Shown piece after piece: positions 1 through 8,103 of a DNA stretch of 64,000 nucleotides. Position numbers and translations under genes: made by a program. Under the pieces are notes generated by a model. That model saw nothing but the letters and a program-made list of their open reading frames with translations, was not told where the DNA came from and did not search any database. Each line of letters begins with the position of its first letter. Position 1 is the stretch's first letter. Location of the stretch: positions 279,017-343,016 of the forward strand of contig NZ_JAMXMC010000007.1 in NCBI RefSeq assembly GCF_024055665.1. Reading direction: 5' to 3'. The stretch comes from Ideonella oryzae (GTDB lineage Bacteria > Pseudomonadota > Gammaproteobacteria > Burkholderiales > Burkholderiaceae_C).

Positions 1-69
1 GCGGCGCAGGGCGGCGGGGTCGCCGGCCTCGCCGTCGTCGCGCCAGGGGGAGCCGGGGTCAGGCCGCAT
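1..69 (-). CDS. Partial CDS, probable flavin reductase (N-terminus only)
   Basis: Only the first 23 codons lie in the window. The ATG overlaps the last codons of the StyA-like monooxygenase gene, which suggests translational coupling. The visible residues end in DPAALRR, which resembles the start of the flavin reductase domain (usually D-x-x-x-L-R-x-A-L-G-x-F). StyA-type monooxygenases need a separate reductase supplying FADH2, so a reductase would be expected here. The assignment is an inference from a very short fragment and its position. Confidence 0.4.
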   Translation of the reverse strand, partial: MRPDPGSPWRDDGEAGDPAALRR

Positions 70-1324
70 CGCGCACCGTCCTTTCGGCCACGAAGGCGCG
101 CGCCAGGGACACGTCGGTGATCCAGGGGAAGTAGTTGCGCGGGTTGTCGAAGCAACGCATGAAGGCATCGGCCACCGGCGGGTGGACCGAGGCCGCGCCC
201 AGCACTTCCATCACCGGCTCGCCCGGGGGCAGCAGCAGCGCGTTGGTGAAGCCGGTGGTGAAGACGGCCGATTCGTTCCAGAAGGTCTCGAAGACGTCCT
301 GCATCCAGTCCGCGTCGAAGGCGCGCTGGCCCTGGGCCTGGATGCGCTCGGCCAGGTAACGCACCATGCGCACCGCGTTGTTGGCGCCCTGGCCGGCGAT
401 CGGGTCGTTGAGCACCGCGGTGTCGCCGATGGCCATCACCAGGCCGCCACCGGGCAAGCGGCCGACGGGCTTGCGCACCGTGGGCAGGAAGCTGCCCTTG
501 AGCCAGGCGTCCTCGTCGGTCAGCTCGGCACCGTCCAGGTGGTGCAGGTCGTCGGGCGCGAAGTCGGCCACCACCGCACGGGCGATCTCCAGCAGCTCGT
601 GGCCATCGCGGGCGGCCTGGAAGCGGTCCATCGGGCCGCCGGGAATGGCCTCGAACAGGAAGCTGCGGCACTCGCCACGGGTGTGCGTGTAGAAGGGCAG
701 CGAGAAGAACTCGCCCACCCCGGCCACGAAGTTGAAGCGCAGCGGGCGGAAGGGCACGCGGGCCCAGGGCCGGTCGCCCATCAGCTGCGGGCCGGTGAGC
801 AGCAGCGCGGCCAGGTGGCGCGGCGGCGTGCTGTGGGCGCTGCGCACCTCGTCGCGCTCGAAGAAGGCGTTGATGGGGCCCTTGCCGGCCGCGACCATGG
901 TCAGGTCGCTGTCGGCGGCGATGCGTTCCAGGTCGGCCACCGAGACCGACTGGATCACCAGCTTGCCGCCGCGCTGGCTGAACTCGCGCATCCAGCGCGA
1001 GAACTTGGTGCGCTGGTCCAGCGCCTGGCCTTTCAGCTCACCCAGGCGGCCCTGCACCGTCAGGCCGATGCGGCCATCGGGCCCGCGGAAGTCCACGTGC
1101 ATGCCCTCGCCGTAGGGCACCACATCCTCCCAGAAGTTCAGGCCCAGCTCGCGTTCGAACTGCAGCGAGCTGTTGAACAGGAAGGCGGTGCTGGGGATGC
1201 GGCTGTTGAGCACCTGCTCGGGGCTGCGGTCGGTGTAGAGGGTGACGGCGTAGCCCTTGTCGAGCAGGGCGAAGCCCAGGAGAAGGCCGGCCTGGCCTCC
1301 ACCGATCAGAGAAATCTTGCGCAT
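59..1324 (-). CDS. StyA-like FAD-dependent monooxygenase (styrene/indole monooxygenase family)
   Basis: The 421-residue protein has an N-terminal FAD-binding GGGQAG motif (residues 8-13) and a second flavin motif near residue 298 of the form GD...DPIAGQGAN, as in StyA. Its length and architecture match single-component group E oxygenases, which epoxidise styrene or oxidise indole using FADH2 from a separate reductase. It is the fifth gene of a minus-strand operon behind formamidase, Rieske oxygenase, a small protein and a SnoaL-like protein; a probable reductase overlaps its 3' end. The family is clear, but the substrate cannot be read from the sequence. Confidence 0.8.
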   Translation of the reverse strand: MRKISLIGGGQAGLLLGFALLDKGYAVTLYTDRSPEQVLNSRIPSTAFLFNSSLQFERELGLNFWEDVVPYGEGMHVDFRGPDGRIGLTVQGRLGELKGQALDQRTKFSRWMREFSQRGGKLVIQSVSVADLERIAADSDLTMVAAGKGPINAFFERDEVRSAHSTPPRHLAALLLTGPQLMGDRPWARVPFRPLRFNFVAGVGEFFSLPFYTHTRGECRSFLFEAIPGGPMDRFQAARDGHELLEIARAVVADFAPDDLHHLDGAELTDEDAWLKGSFLPTVRKPVGRLPGGGLVMAIGDTAVLNDPIAGQGANNAVRMVRYLAERIQAQGQRAFDADWMQDVFETFWNESAVFTTGFTNALLLPPGEPVMEVLGAASVHPPVADAFMRCFDNPRNYFPWITDVSLARAFVAERTVRDAA

Positions 1325-1344
1325 GAAACTTCCTTGGATGCGGG

Positions 1345-1833
1345 TCAGAGGGTGGGCGGCAGGGTCTGCCAGCCCTCGCGGTGGGGGCTCAGGAGCTTGA
1401 GTTGCAGGTCGACCCGGGCGAAGCGCCAGCCCCGCGGGCCCTTCAGCACCTGGGCGTGGTAGCAGCCGCCGATCCAGTGCGCCTGCGGCGCGGGATCGCC
1501 GGGCTCGGCCACCTGGGCCAGCTCCCAGAGGTACCAGCGGCAGCGGGCGGTGGCGCCATCGTCGGCCCGCTCCACCAGCGGCGACACCATGTAGTGCAGC
1601 GACCAGCGGATGCGGGTGCGGCCGATCTCGGCCAGGGCGCGGGCGATCTCTTCAGCACCCTGGTGCTGGCCGAAGCCCTCGCAGGCCCAGACCGCGTCCT
1701 CGGTGAACAGCGGGCCGAGGATGGCCGGGTCGTTGTGGCGGTCCGCCCCCAGCGCATAGGTCGCCACCAGGGTGCGGATGGCCTCCTGGTCCTCGAGCCG
1801 CACGAGGCGTTCGGTCAGGCCGGCGAGGTCCAT
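1345..1833 (-). CDS. SnoaL-like / NTF2-fold protein
   Basis: This 162-residue protein begins with a helical segment (LVRLEDQEAIRTLVATYA), followed by the Trp- and Tyr-rich beta strands typical of SnoaL-like polyketide cyclase or ring-hydroxylating dioxygenase beta-like folds. It lies 1 nt after the stop of the small upstream gene and 20 nt before the StyA-like gene, inside one operon. It may be the beta-type partner of the Rieske protein or a separate isomerase/dehydratase. The fold assignment is fairly secure; the function is not. Confidence 0.65.
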   Translation of the reverse strand: MDLAGLTERLVRLEDQEAIRTLVATYALGADRHNDPAILGPLFTEDAVWACEGFGQHQGAEEIARALAEIGRTRIRWSLHYMVSPLVERADDGATARCRWYLWELAQVAEPGDPAPQAHWIGGCYHAQVLKGPRGWRFARVDLQLKLLSPHREGWQTLPPTL

Positions 1834-1834
1834 C

Positions 1835-2179
1835 TCAGAGCACCTGCTCGCCGTGGTCGGCGACGAAGCGGGCCTCGTCGAAGCTGTGCGGCACCTTGGG
1901 GTCGCCGCCGTAGAGCTCGATGTGCGGTGCCACCTCGGCCAGCGACAGGGCCAGCGCGAACAGGCGTTCGGCCTCGGGCGGCAGCTCGCCCAGCGGGTAG
2001 CGGTCGACGTAGCTGACGATGTCCTCGATGCGCGGCAGCATCGCCTCGTAGAAGGCGCGCAGCTCGCCGCGCGAGGCGTGGATGCGCCGCTGCTGGCGCT
2101 CGTTCTGGGTGGCCAGGGCCCAGCTGGGCACCAGGGGTTCCAGCACTTCGAAGGACTTGGGCAGGGTGGTGATGCTCAT
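1835..2179 (-). CDS. Small conserved operon protein of unknown function
   Basis: The start is placed at ATG 2177-2179, which is preceded by GGAG in the transcript (AGGAGCCCCACC before the ATG). The 114-residue product is soluble, largely helical by composition, and rich in Glu/Leu, with no recognised motif or signal peptide. It sits between the Rieske oxygenase (11 nt gap) and the SnoaL-like gene, so it probably serves the same pathway. The frame stays open upstream into the Rieske gene, but that extension looks like shadow coding. Confidence 0.6.
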   Translation of the reverse strand: MSITTLPKSFEVLEPLVPSWALATQNERQQRRIHASRGELRAFYEAMLPRIEDIVSYVDRYPLGELPPEAERLFALALSLAEVAPHIELYGGDPKVPHSFDEARFVADHGEQVL

Positions 2180-2190
2180 GGTGGGGCTCC

Positions 2191-3396
2191 TCATTCGGCG
2201 TGCATGGCGGCTTCCAGCGCGTGGTAGCCGTGGCGGATCAGGACCTCGTCGTCCTGCAGGTGCATCACCGGCTTGGCGCCGGACTCCAGCGCGATCTGGG
2301 TGTCTTCCATCGTCGCGGTGTCCTCCAGCCAGGCGTTGCGCTGCAGGCACTGGGCGTGCTCCAGGGCCCAGCGCTGGCCATTGGTCTTGGGCGGGCGCAC
2401 GTAGTACTTGCCTTCCCACAGGGTCTTGTTGTGCGACACCGGCCAGAACTGGTGGGTGAACCAGATGCCTTCGGAGACGTGCAGCAGCAGGTTGGGGAAC
2501 ATCACCGAGAGCTCGAAGGCGAAGTCCTCGCGGTGGTCCGGGTTGACGCCCGGCGGCAGCATCGACGCGCCGCGGCGCGCCACCAGCGAGCCGGTGGCCA
2601 GGGCATTGGCGATCTTGGCCACCGGGGTCGGGTCGTTCTGCAGCGACAGGCAGATGGCCGCGGTGCGGTGCGGGCCGAACAGCTCCACGTTCTGCAGGCC
2701 GGAGGTGAACACGTTGGGGAAGGAGCCCGCGTGGATGGTGGCCACGTGGTAGGCCTCGGCGAAGGCGTCGTGCGCCACCTTCCAGTTGCAGTCCAGGTAG
2801 GTGTGGTAGCTGAAGCAGTGCGACAGCTCGTGGTACGGGAAGCCGCTCAGGTGCTGGCCCAGGCCGCCCAGGAACTCGGCCAGCGGTTGCACCTGCGGCG
2901 CCGGGTCCAGGTTGACGAAGATGAAGCCTTCCCAGACATCGGTGTGCACCGAGGTCAGGGCGTTCTTGTCCTTCTCGAAGCAGGCGTGGAACTTCTGCTC
3001 CTCGGGCACCTGGACGATGGCCCCCTTGGCGTCGTAGACCCAGCCGTGGAAGCGGCAGGTCACCACCGCGGCCTTGTTCTTTCCGAAGGTCTCCTCGCCG
3101 GTCTCGACGATGACCTTGTTGCCGCGGTGCGAGCAGGTGTTGTGGAAGCCACGGACCTGGCCGTCCTTGCCGCGGATCAAGATCACCGAGGTCTTGGCGA
3201 AGTCCAGCTTCTTGACCTTGTAGTCGCCGGCGTTGGGAATCTCCTCGACGCGGCCGACCTTCAGCCAGGTCTTGAGGAAGACCTTCTGCCGTTCCTGCTC
3301 GAAGAACTCGGGCGAGACACAGGGGTCGATGGGGATGGGGCCGGTGCCCAGCTCGGGGTACTTGGCGGCCCAGCGCAGTTCAGCGGGTGCGTTCAT
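2191..3396 (-). CDS. Rieske non-haem iron oxygenase, alpha subunit
   Basis: The 401-residue protein carries a Rieske [2Fe-2S] motif with C88-x-H90 and C114-x2-H117. The 23 residues between the two halves exceed the usual 15-17. A catalytic-domain segment holds D210, E214, H217 and H222, matching the mononuclear iron pattern (D/E...YH-x4-H). Such enzymes hydroxylate or demethylate aromatic substrates with electrons from a ferredoxin/reductase, neither of which is encoded nearby. It is second in the operon, 42 nt after formamidase. Confidence 0.88.
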   Translation of the reverse strand: MNAPAELRWAAKYPELGTGPIPIDPCVSPEFFEQERQKVFLKTWLKVGRVEEIPNAGDYKVKKLDFAKTSVILIRGKDGQVRGFHNTCSHRGNKVIVETGEETFGKNKAAVVTCRFHGWVYDAKGAIVQVPEEQKFHACFEKDKNALTSVHTDVWEGFIFVNLDPAPQVQPLAEFLGGLGQHLSGFPYHELSHCFSYHTYLDCNWKVAHDAFAEAYHVATIHAGSFPNVFTSGLQNVELFGPHRTAAICLSLQNDPTPVAKIANALATGSLVARRGASMLPPGVNPDHREDFAFELSVMFPNLLLHVSEGIWFTHQFWPVSHNKTLWEGKYYVRPPKTNGQRWALEHAQCLQRNAWLEDTATMEDTQIALESGAKPVMHLQDDEVLIRHGYHALEAAMHAE

Positions 3397-3438
3397 GGCG
3401 GTGCTCCGTGAGAGGGAATGAATCGGGAATGGAAAGGC

Positions 3439-4758
3439 TCAGTCGCTGAGCCCGTACTGCTCTCGCACCAGCGCGCCCAGGCCCAGGCGGTCCAGGATGT
3501 CCATCGGGCACAGGAAGGTGACGCGCACCACACCGGGCAGGCGGCTGATCTCGATGGAGCCTGTGATCGTGGCGCGGTTGAGGATCTCGTCGGGCGACAG
3601 GCCGGTCACCTTGGCGGCGCGGTCCACGCCGTTGTGGGTGGCGTCATTGAGCGTGCGGCCGGAGCCGATGAAGGTGATCGGGCCGTTGCGCTCGATCGTC
3701 TTCTGGCCGTAGCGTCGGGCCAGGCGCTCCACCGCGGCACGCTGCTCGGGGCTCATCGGCCGGGCCATCGGGGGCAGGTCGTCGGGACGCTGCAGCAGGA
3801 TGGGGCCGTCCAGCGTCAGGCCCTTGATGACCTGCACGTCCAGTTCGGTGAAGCCGGCCACGTCGGTGGCATGGCCCGCCACCTCGCCGTTGCCCTGCTG
3901 GGCGTGCATGTCGCCCAGGTAGACGCCGGCCCCAGGCACCTTGACGGGGCAGATCAGGATGGCGCCGGCCCGCACCGAGTTGGTGTCCATGTGGCCGTCG
4001 GTCTTGTGCTGGTCCAGCGCTTCCTGGCTCATCGCGTACTGGTGCGGTGCATCGACCAGGAAGGCGCCGAAGTCCCCGGCGTTGTGCGAATCGGGCAGGT
4101 CGCGCGAGGGCGTGGTGCCGATGTTGCCGAGGAAAGGCTGCATGTGCGCGGCCAGGCCGGCGATGTCCGAGCGCGCCAGCGACAGGATGGAGTGCTGCTC
4201 GGCCGCCTCGGGCAGGCGGGCGTATTCCAGGGCCTTGGCCGCCAGCTGGTCGGCCACCTCCTGTCCCACGGTCAGCGACACGCCGCTGTCCTGGTCCAGC
4301 ACGATCACATAGCCGTTGGTGAAGCGGAAGGCATTGACCTCGGCGCCGCAGACGTCGCAGTGCACCGCGTTGTCGCCGATGCCTTCGATGTGGCTGGGCG
4401 GGCTGACGGTGCCGCAGTTCGGGCAGAGCTTGGCGACGAAGGGGTCGCCCAGGTAGCGGCCATCGACGAAGGACATCACGCCCGAGGAGGTGGCCAGCGA
4501 GGTGACGACCATGTGGCGCAGCTTGAGCGCCACCGCATCGCCGACCTCGGCCCCGGCCACGGCCACCGGCTGCGAGACCTCGTGGCCGCCCTGGAACTTG
4601 GGGGTGATCATCGGGCCCCAGCAGCCCGGCGGGGTGCCCACGCGCAGGGTGCCGCCATCGGCGACGGGGCCCAACATGGCGTTGCTCGGGCCGACGATAC
4701 CGCAGGTGTAGGTCTTGACCTCCACGACGGGCTGGGGGGTGGAATCACGGTTGCTCAT
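3439..4758 (-). CDS. fmdA: Acetamidase/formamidase family protein
   Basis: The start is taken at ATG 4756-4758, giving 439 residues; the open frame extends further upstream but lacks family similarity there. The sequence follows the FmdA/AmdA family (formamide or acetamide hydrolysis to ammonia and acid). It contains conserved blocks GVYLGDMHAQQGNGE and GHATDVAG, plus a four-cysteine knuckle (CPNC...CDVC) near residues 112-140, seen in a subset of the family. It is the first gene of the operon, divergent from the kinase gene. A role in releasing formate or ammonia from an N-formyl or amide intermediate is plausible but inferred. Confidence 0.8.
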   Translation of the reverse strand: MSNRDSTPQPVVEVKTYTCGIVGPSNAMLGPVADGGTLRVGTPPGCWGPMITPKFQGGHEVSQPVAVAGAEVGDAVALKLRHMVVTSLATSSGVMSFVDGRYLGDPFVAKLCPNCGTVSPPSHIEGIGDNAVHCDVCGAEVNAFRFTNGYVIVLDQDSGVSLTVGQEVADQLAAKALEYARLPEAAEQHSILSLARSDIAGLAAHMQPFLGNIGTTPSRDLPDSHNAGDFGAFLVDAPHQYAMSQEALDQHKTDGHMDTNSVRAGAILICPVKVPGAGVYLGDMHAQQGNGEVAGHATDVAGFTELDVQVIKGLTLDGPILLQRPDDLPPMARPMSPEQRAAVERLARRYGQKTIERNGPITFIGSGRTLNDATHNGVDRAAKVTGLSPDEILNRATITGSIEISRLPGVVRVTFLCPMDILDRLGLGALVREQYGLSD

Positions 4759-4835
4759 GGGGCGTCCTTGCAGCAAAACTGGGTGAGCGCTTCGGCCCGT
4801 GGCATCGGCCCGAAACATGCTTGCAAGGTTAGGAA

Positions 4836-4859
4836 CCGGATGGCGTGGCGCAAATCCGG
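4836..4859. promoter_or_regulatory. Inverted repeat in the fmdA/kinase divergent promoter region
   Basis: CCGGAT at 4836-4841 and ATCCGG at 4854-4859 form a 6-bp inverted repeat with a 12-bp spacer, about 80 nt upstream of fmdA and 65 nt upstream of the kinase start. It could be an operator for the adjacent FixJ/StyR-like regulator. There is no experimental anchor, and short GC-rich dyads occur by chance. Confidence 0.3.
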
Positions 4860-4924
4860 CAACGCATCTAAGCCAGTAGGTGCTTGTTCTTACCGGCCCG
4901 CGACACCGCCCCCAGGAGGACGCA

Positions 4925-6439
4925 ATGCAGTTGGCGACCAACTACAAGGACGTGTTCGATCACGCGAACGACGCGATCTTCATCCACGACGAGCGCACCG
5001 GCGCCATCCTGGATGCCAACCGCATGGCCGCGCGGATGACCGGCGTGCCCGTGCCGGTGCTCACCCGCATGGGCGTGGGCGACATCAGCTCGCGCCCGCA
5101 TGGCTGCGATGGCCTGGGGGCCCTGCGGCACATCCACCGCGCGGTGGACGAGGGGCCGCAGCTCTTCGAGTGGTGGGTGCGCCGGCCCGATGGCAGCGAG
5201 GTGCCCACCGAGGTGAACCTCAAGCGCATCGTCACCGGTGGCCAGCCCAAGGTGATCGCGCTGGTGCGCGAGATCACCGACCGCAAGGCCACCGAGGAGC
5301 GGCTGATCACCCGCGAGGCCTACTACCGCCAGCTGATCGGCAACATCAGCGACGGCATCGCCATCCTCGACCGGCACGGCAAGGTGGTCTGGGTCGGCCC
5401 CTCGATCCGCAAGGTGCTGGGCTTTCGCGAACGCGAGGTGCGTGGCAAGACGGTGTTCGGCCGCGTGGCGTCAGGTGAAGCCCAGCAACTGGGCGATTTG
5501 CTTCGGCAGGTGGCCCTGCAGCCCGGCAGCGAGCAGCGCTTTGCCTGCCGCATCCAGCACCGCGACGGCGGCTGGCGCTGGCTGGAAGGCAGCTGCGTCA
5601 ACCTGCTGGAGGACCGCCATGTCGACGGTCTGCTGGTGACCTTCCGCGACGTCAGCGCCCGCCTGGAGGCCGAGGACCGGGTGCGCCAGCGCGACCTGGA
5701 GCTCAGCCACATGGCCCGACTGTCCACCACCGGCGAGATGGCCTCGGCCCTGGCGCACGAACTGAACCAGCCCTTCTTCGCCATCATGAACTTCGTCGGC
5801 GGCGCCATTCGCCGCGCCCAGGCCGGCAGCCTGGGCCTGCCGGAGCTGATGGAGGTGCTGGAGCACACCCGCGTGCAGGCCGAGCGGGCCGGTCGCATCA
5901 TCCGCACGGTGCGCAACTTCACCCGCAAGAGCGCCTACCACCGCGAGACGGTGGACATCCGCACCATCGTCGAGGAGATCGCGCCCTTCATCGAGATCGA
6001 GGCCCGGGCCCGCGGCGTGGCCACCCGCTACCGGCTGCTGCGCGAACCCGCGCTGGTGGACTGCGACTGGGTGCTGATCGAACAGGTCATCTCCAACATC
6101 GCCCGCAACGGCATCGAGGCCATGGAGCACACGCCCGAAGGCCAGCGCCAGCTGACCCTGGCCACCCACCTGACCGCCGCCGGCACGGTGAGCCTGTCCA
6201 TCGAGGACTGTGGCCACGGCCTGCCGCGCTGCAACCCGGACAAGATCTTCGACGCCTTCTTCACGACCAAGAAGGAAGGCCTGGGCATCGGCCTGTCGCT
6301 GTGCCGCTCCATCATCGATTCCCACGGCGGCAGCCTGTGGGTCACACAAAGCGCCTCGGGCGGCGCCAAGTTTCACTTCACCCTGCCGCTGGCCACCCCG
6401 GCCGCGCCTGTCGACCATGCACCCCAGCTCTTCCACTAA
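4925..6439 (+). CDS. PAS-PAS sensor histidine kinase (FixL/StyS-like)
   Basis: The start is chosen at ATG 4925-4927 because AGGAGGA lies 4 nt upstream. The 504-residue protein has two PAS domains (about 1-120 and 130-250), a dimerisation/phosphoacceptor domain with H278 in ALAHELNQP, and an ATPase domain ending in a G box (GLGIGLSLCRSI). No membrane segment is visible, so it senses a cytoplasmic signal. Its 3' end overlaps the response regulator by 23 nt. Its position divergent from the formamidase-Rieske-StyA operon suggests it controls those genes, as StyS/StyR and TodS/TodT do, but that is inference. Confidence 0.88.
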   Translation: MQLATNYKDVFDHANDAIFIHDERTGAILDANRMAARMTGVPVPVLTRMGVGDISSRPHGCDGLGALRHIHRAVDEGPQLFEWWVRRPDGSEVPTEVNLKRIVTGGQPKVIALVREITDRKATEERLITREAYYRQLIGNISDGIAILDRHGKVVWVGPSIRKVLGFREREVRGKTVFGRVASGEAQQLGDLLRQVALQPGSEQRFACRIQHRDGGWRWLEGSCVNLLEDRHVDGLLVTFRDVSARLEAEDRVRQRDLELSHMARLSTTGEMASALAHELNQPFFAIMNFVGGAIRRAQAGSLGLPELMEVLEHTRVQAERAGRIIRTVRNFTRKSAYHRETVDIRTIVEEIAPFIEIEARARGVATRYRLLREPALVDCDWVLIEQVISNIARNGIEAMEHTPEGQRQLTLATHLTAAGTVSLSIEDCGHGLPRCNPDKIFDAFFTTKKEGLGIGLSLCRSIIDSHGGSLWVTQSASGGAKFHFTLPLATPAAPVDHAPQLFH

Positions 6440-7097
6440 GCCACCGTCTCACACCCCCGTGGTCTTCGTCGTCGACGACGACGATGCCGTGCGCACCTCG
6501 CTGCGCTGGCTGCTCGAATCCGTCGGCCACCCGGTGGAGGTCTTCCGCAACGGACGCGAGTTCCTGGACAGCCACGACCCCGAGCAGCCCGGCTGCCTGC
6601 TGCTGGACATCCGCATGCCGCAGATGGGCGGCTTCGAGCTGCAGGAGGTGCTGCGCGCCACCAGCCCCGAGCTGCCCATCCTGTTCCTGAGCGGGCACGG
6701 CTCCATCCCGATGTCGGTGCGTGCCATGCGCTCGGGCGCCTTCGACTTCATCGAGAAGCCCTTTTCCGACCAGGCCCTGCTGGACCGCGTGCAGGACGCC
6801 ATCAACCTGGCCGCCGAGCTGCACCGCCAGCAACGGCACGCGCGGCTGATGAAGCGCCAGCTGGCCACGCTCTCCCCGCGCGAGCGCGAGGTGCTGGACC
6901 TGCTGATCGAGGGCCTGTCCAGCCGCGAGATCGGCGAGGAACTGGGCATCAGCAAGAAGACCGTCGAGGTCCACCGCTGTCGCATCCGCGAGAAGCTCGG
7001 CATCGACAGCGTGGCGGAGCTGGTGCGGATGATGATCCACATCGACCCGCAGGCCGCCGTGCCGGCCGGTGGCGGCGGGCCGGGGCATCGGCTCTGA
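6417..7097 (+). CDS. LuxR/FixJ-family response regulator
   Basis: The 226-residue regulator has a receiver domain with the acidic pocket D20-D22 and phosphoacceptor D64 (LLLDIRMPQ), the FIEKPF loop, and a C-terminal LuxR helix-turn-helix starting at LSPREREVLDLL. This is the StyR/TodT/FixJ type. It overlaps the kinase gene by 23 nt, so the two form a cognate pair. The likely target is the divergent catabolic operon. Confidence 0.9.
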   Translation: MHPSSSTKPPSHTPVVFVVDDDDAVRTSLRWLLESVGHPVEVFRNGREFLDSHDPEQPGCLLLDIRMPQMGGFELQEVLRATSPELPILFLSGHGSIPMSVRAMRSGAFDFIEKPFSDQALLDRVQDAINLAAELHRQQRHARLMKRQLATLSPREREVLDLLIEGLSSREIGEELGISKKTVEVHRCRIREKLGIDSVAELVRMMIHIDPQAAVPAGGGGPGHRL

Positions 7098-7176
7098 GCG
7101 AAGGCCTTCGGCAGTATTCACCTCGGGAAGAGACTCGTCCCGCCCTAGGATCGTCTCCGTTGGGAGAGAACGATCC

Positions 7177-8091
7177 ATGGCACGTCGAAAGAAGAGCAGT
7201 CCCCTCGAGGATCTGATGGCGTTGGTGGCCTTGCTGCCCTGGTGGGGCGGCGTCACCCTGGCGCTGGTGGCCTATCTGGGCCTGCACCAGGTGGCCCGGC
7301 AGCCCGTGCCGGTGCCCACCGATCCGGCCCAGATGGGTGCCCTGCTGCAGCACAGCCTGTGGCGCGCCCTGGCCAACGCGGGCCAGTACGTGGTGCCGAT
7401 CATCTGCCTGGTGGGCGCGGGGGCCTCGGCGCTGCGCCGCCGCCAGCGGCGGGCGCTGGTGGAGAACGTCAGCGCCAACCCCACGGCCGACACGCTGGAC
7501 GGCATGGACTGGCAGACCTTCGAACTGCTGGTGGGCGAGATCTTCCGCCGGCAGGGCTTCCAGGTCGTGGAAACCGGCGGCGGCGGGCCCGATGGCGGGG
7601 TGGACCTGGTGCTGCGCCGTGAGGGCGAAACCCATCTGGTGCAGTGCAAGCAGTGGCGCGCCTACCGGGTGGGCGTGAACGTGGTGCGCGAGCTCTACGG
7701 CGTGATGGCCGCCCGCGGCGCGGCCAGCGGCTATGTGGTGACCTCCGGCCGCTTCACCGACGAAGCCCGCGCCTTTGCCGAAGGGCGGCACATCCGCCTG
7801 CTGGACGGGCCACGGCTGCTGGGCCTCATCCGGCAGGTGCGGCCGGCTGCCGCCCCTGCGGCCACCGCGCCCGTGACGCCCCCGGCAGCGCCACCCCGGC
7901 CCGCCCGGCCGGTGGCGCAGGCCGCGGCACCCGCGGCCCCAACTTCCGCCGCATCCACCGCCCCCCCGGCCTGCCCCGCCTGTGGGCAGACCATGGTGCG
8001 CCGCGTGGCCAAGCGGGGCGCGAACGCCGGTCAGGCCTTCTGGGGTTGCACCGGCTATCCCGGCTGCCGCGGCACGCTCCCGCTGCGCTGA
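7177..8091 (+). CDS. Membrane-anchored Mrr-type restriction endonuclease-like protein with topoisomerase-type zinc ribbon
   Basis: The start at ATG 7177 follows GGGAGAG. The 304 residues contain two N-terminal hydrophobic segments (about 15-33 and 63-82), then an Mrr_cat-like nuclease domain (about 110-220) with the PD-(D/E)xK signature GPDGGVDLVL...LVQCKQW. A low-complexity Ala/Pro linker follows, and a C-terminal zinc ribbon (CPAC...CTGYPGC) as in topoisomerase I tails. Such proteins are widespread, and their DNA-cleavage role is usually unproven. It stands alone between two regulatory loci, with no methyltransferase nearby. Confidence 0.8.
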   Translation: MARRKKSSPLEDLMALVALLPWWGGVTLALVAYLGLHQVARQPVPVPTDPAQMGALLQHSLWRALANAGQYVVPIICLVGAGASALRRRQRRALVENVSANPTADTLDGMDWQTFELLVGEIFRRQGFQVVETGGGGPDGGVDLVLRREGETHLVQCKQWRAYRVGVNVVRELYGVMAARGAASGYVVTSGRFTDEARAFAEGRHIRLLDGPRLLGLIRQVRPAAAPAATAPVTPPAAPPRPARPVAQAAAPAAPTSAASTAPPACPACGQTMVRRVAKRGANAGQAFWGCTGYPGCRGTLPLR

Positions 8092-8103
8092 GGCCCTGAG
8101 CCC

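Noticed and set aside
3418..5478. A long plus-strand frame across the formamidase and kinase genes.
   Set aside because: It is antisense to fmdA and out of frame with the kinase; composition is typical of shadow frames.
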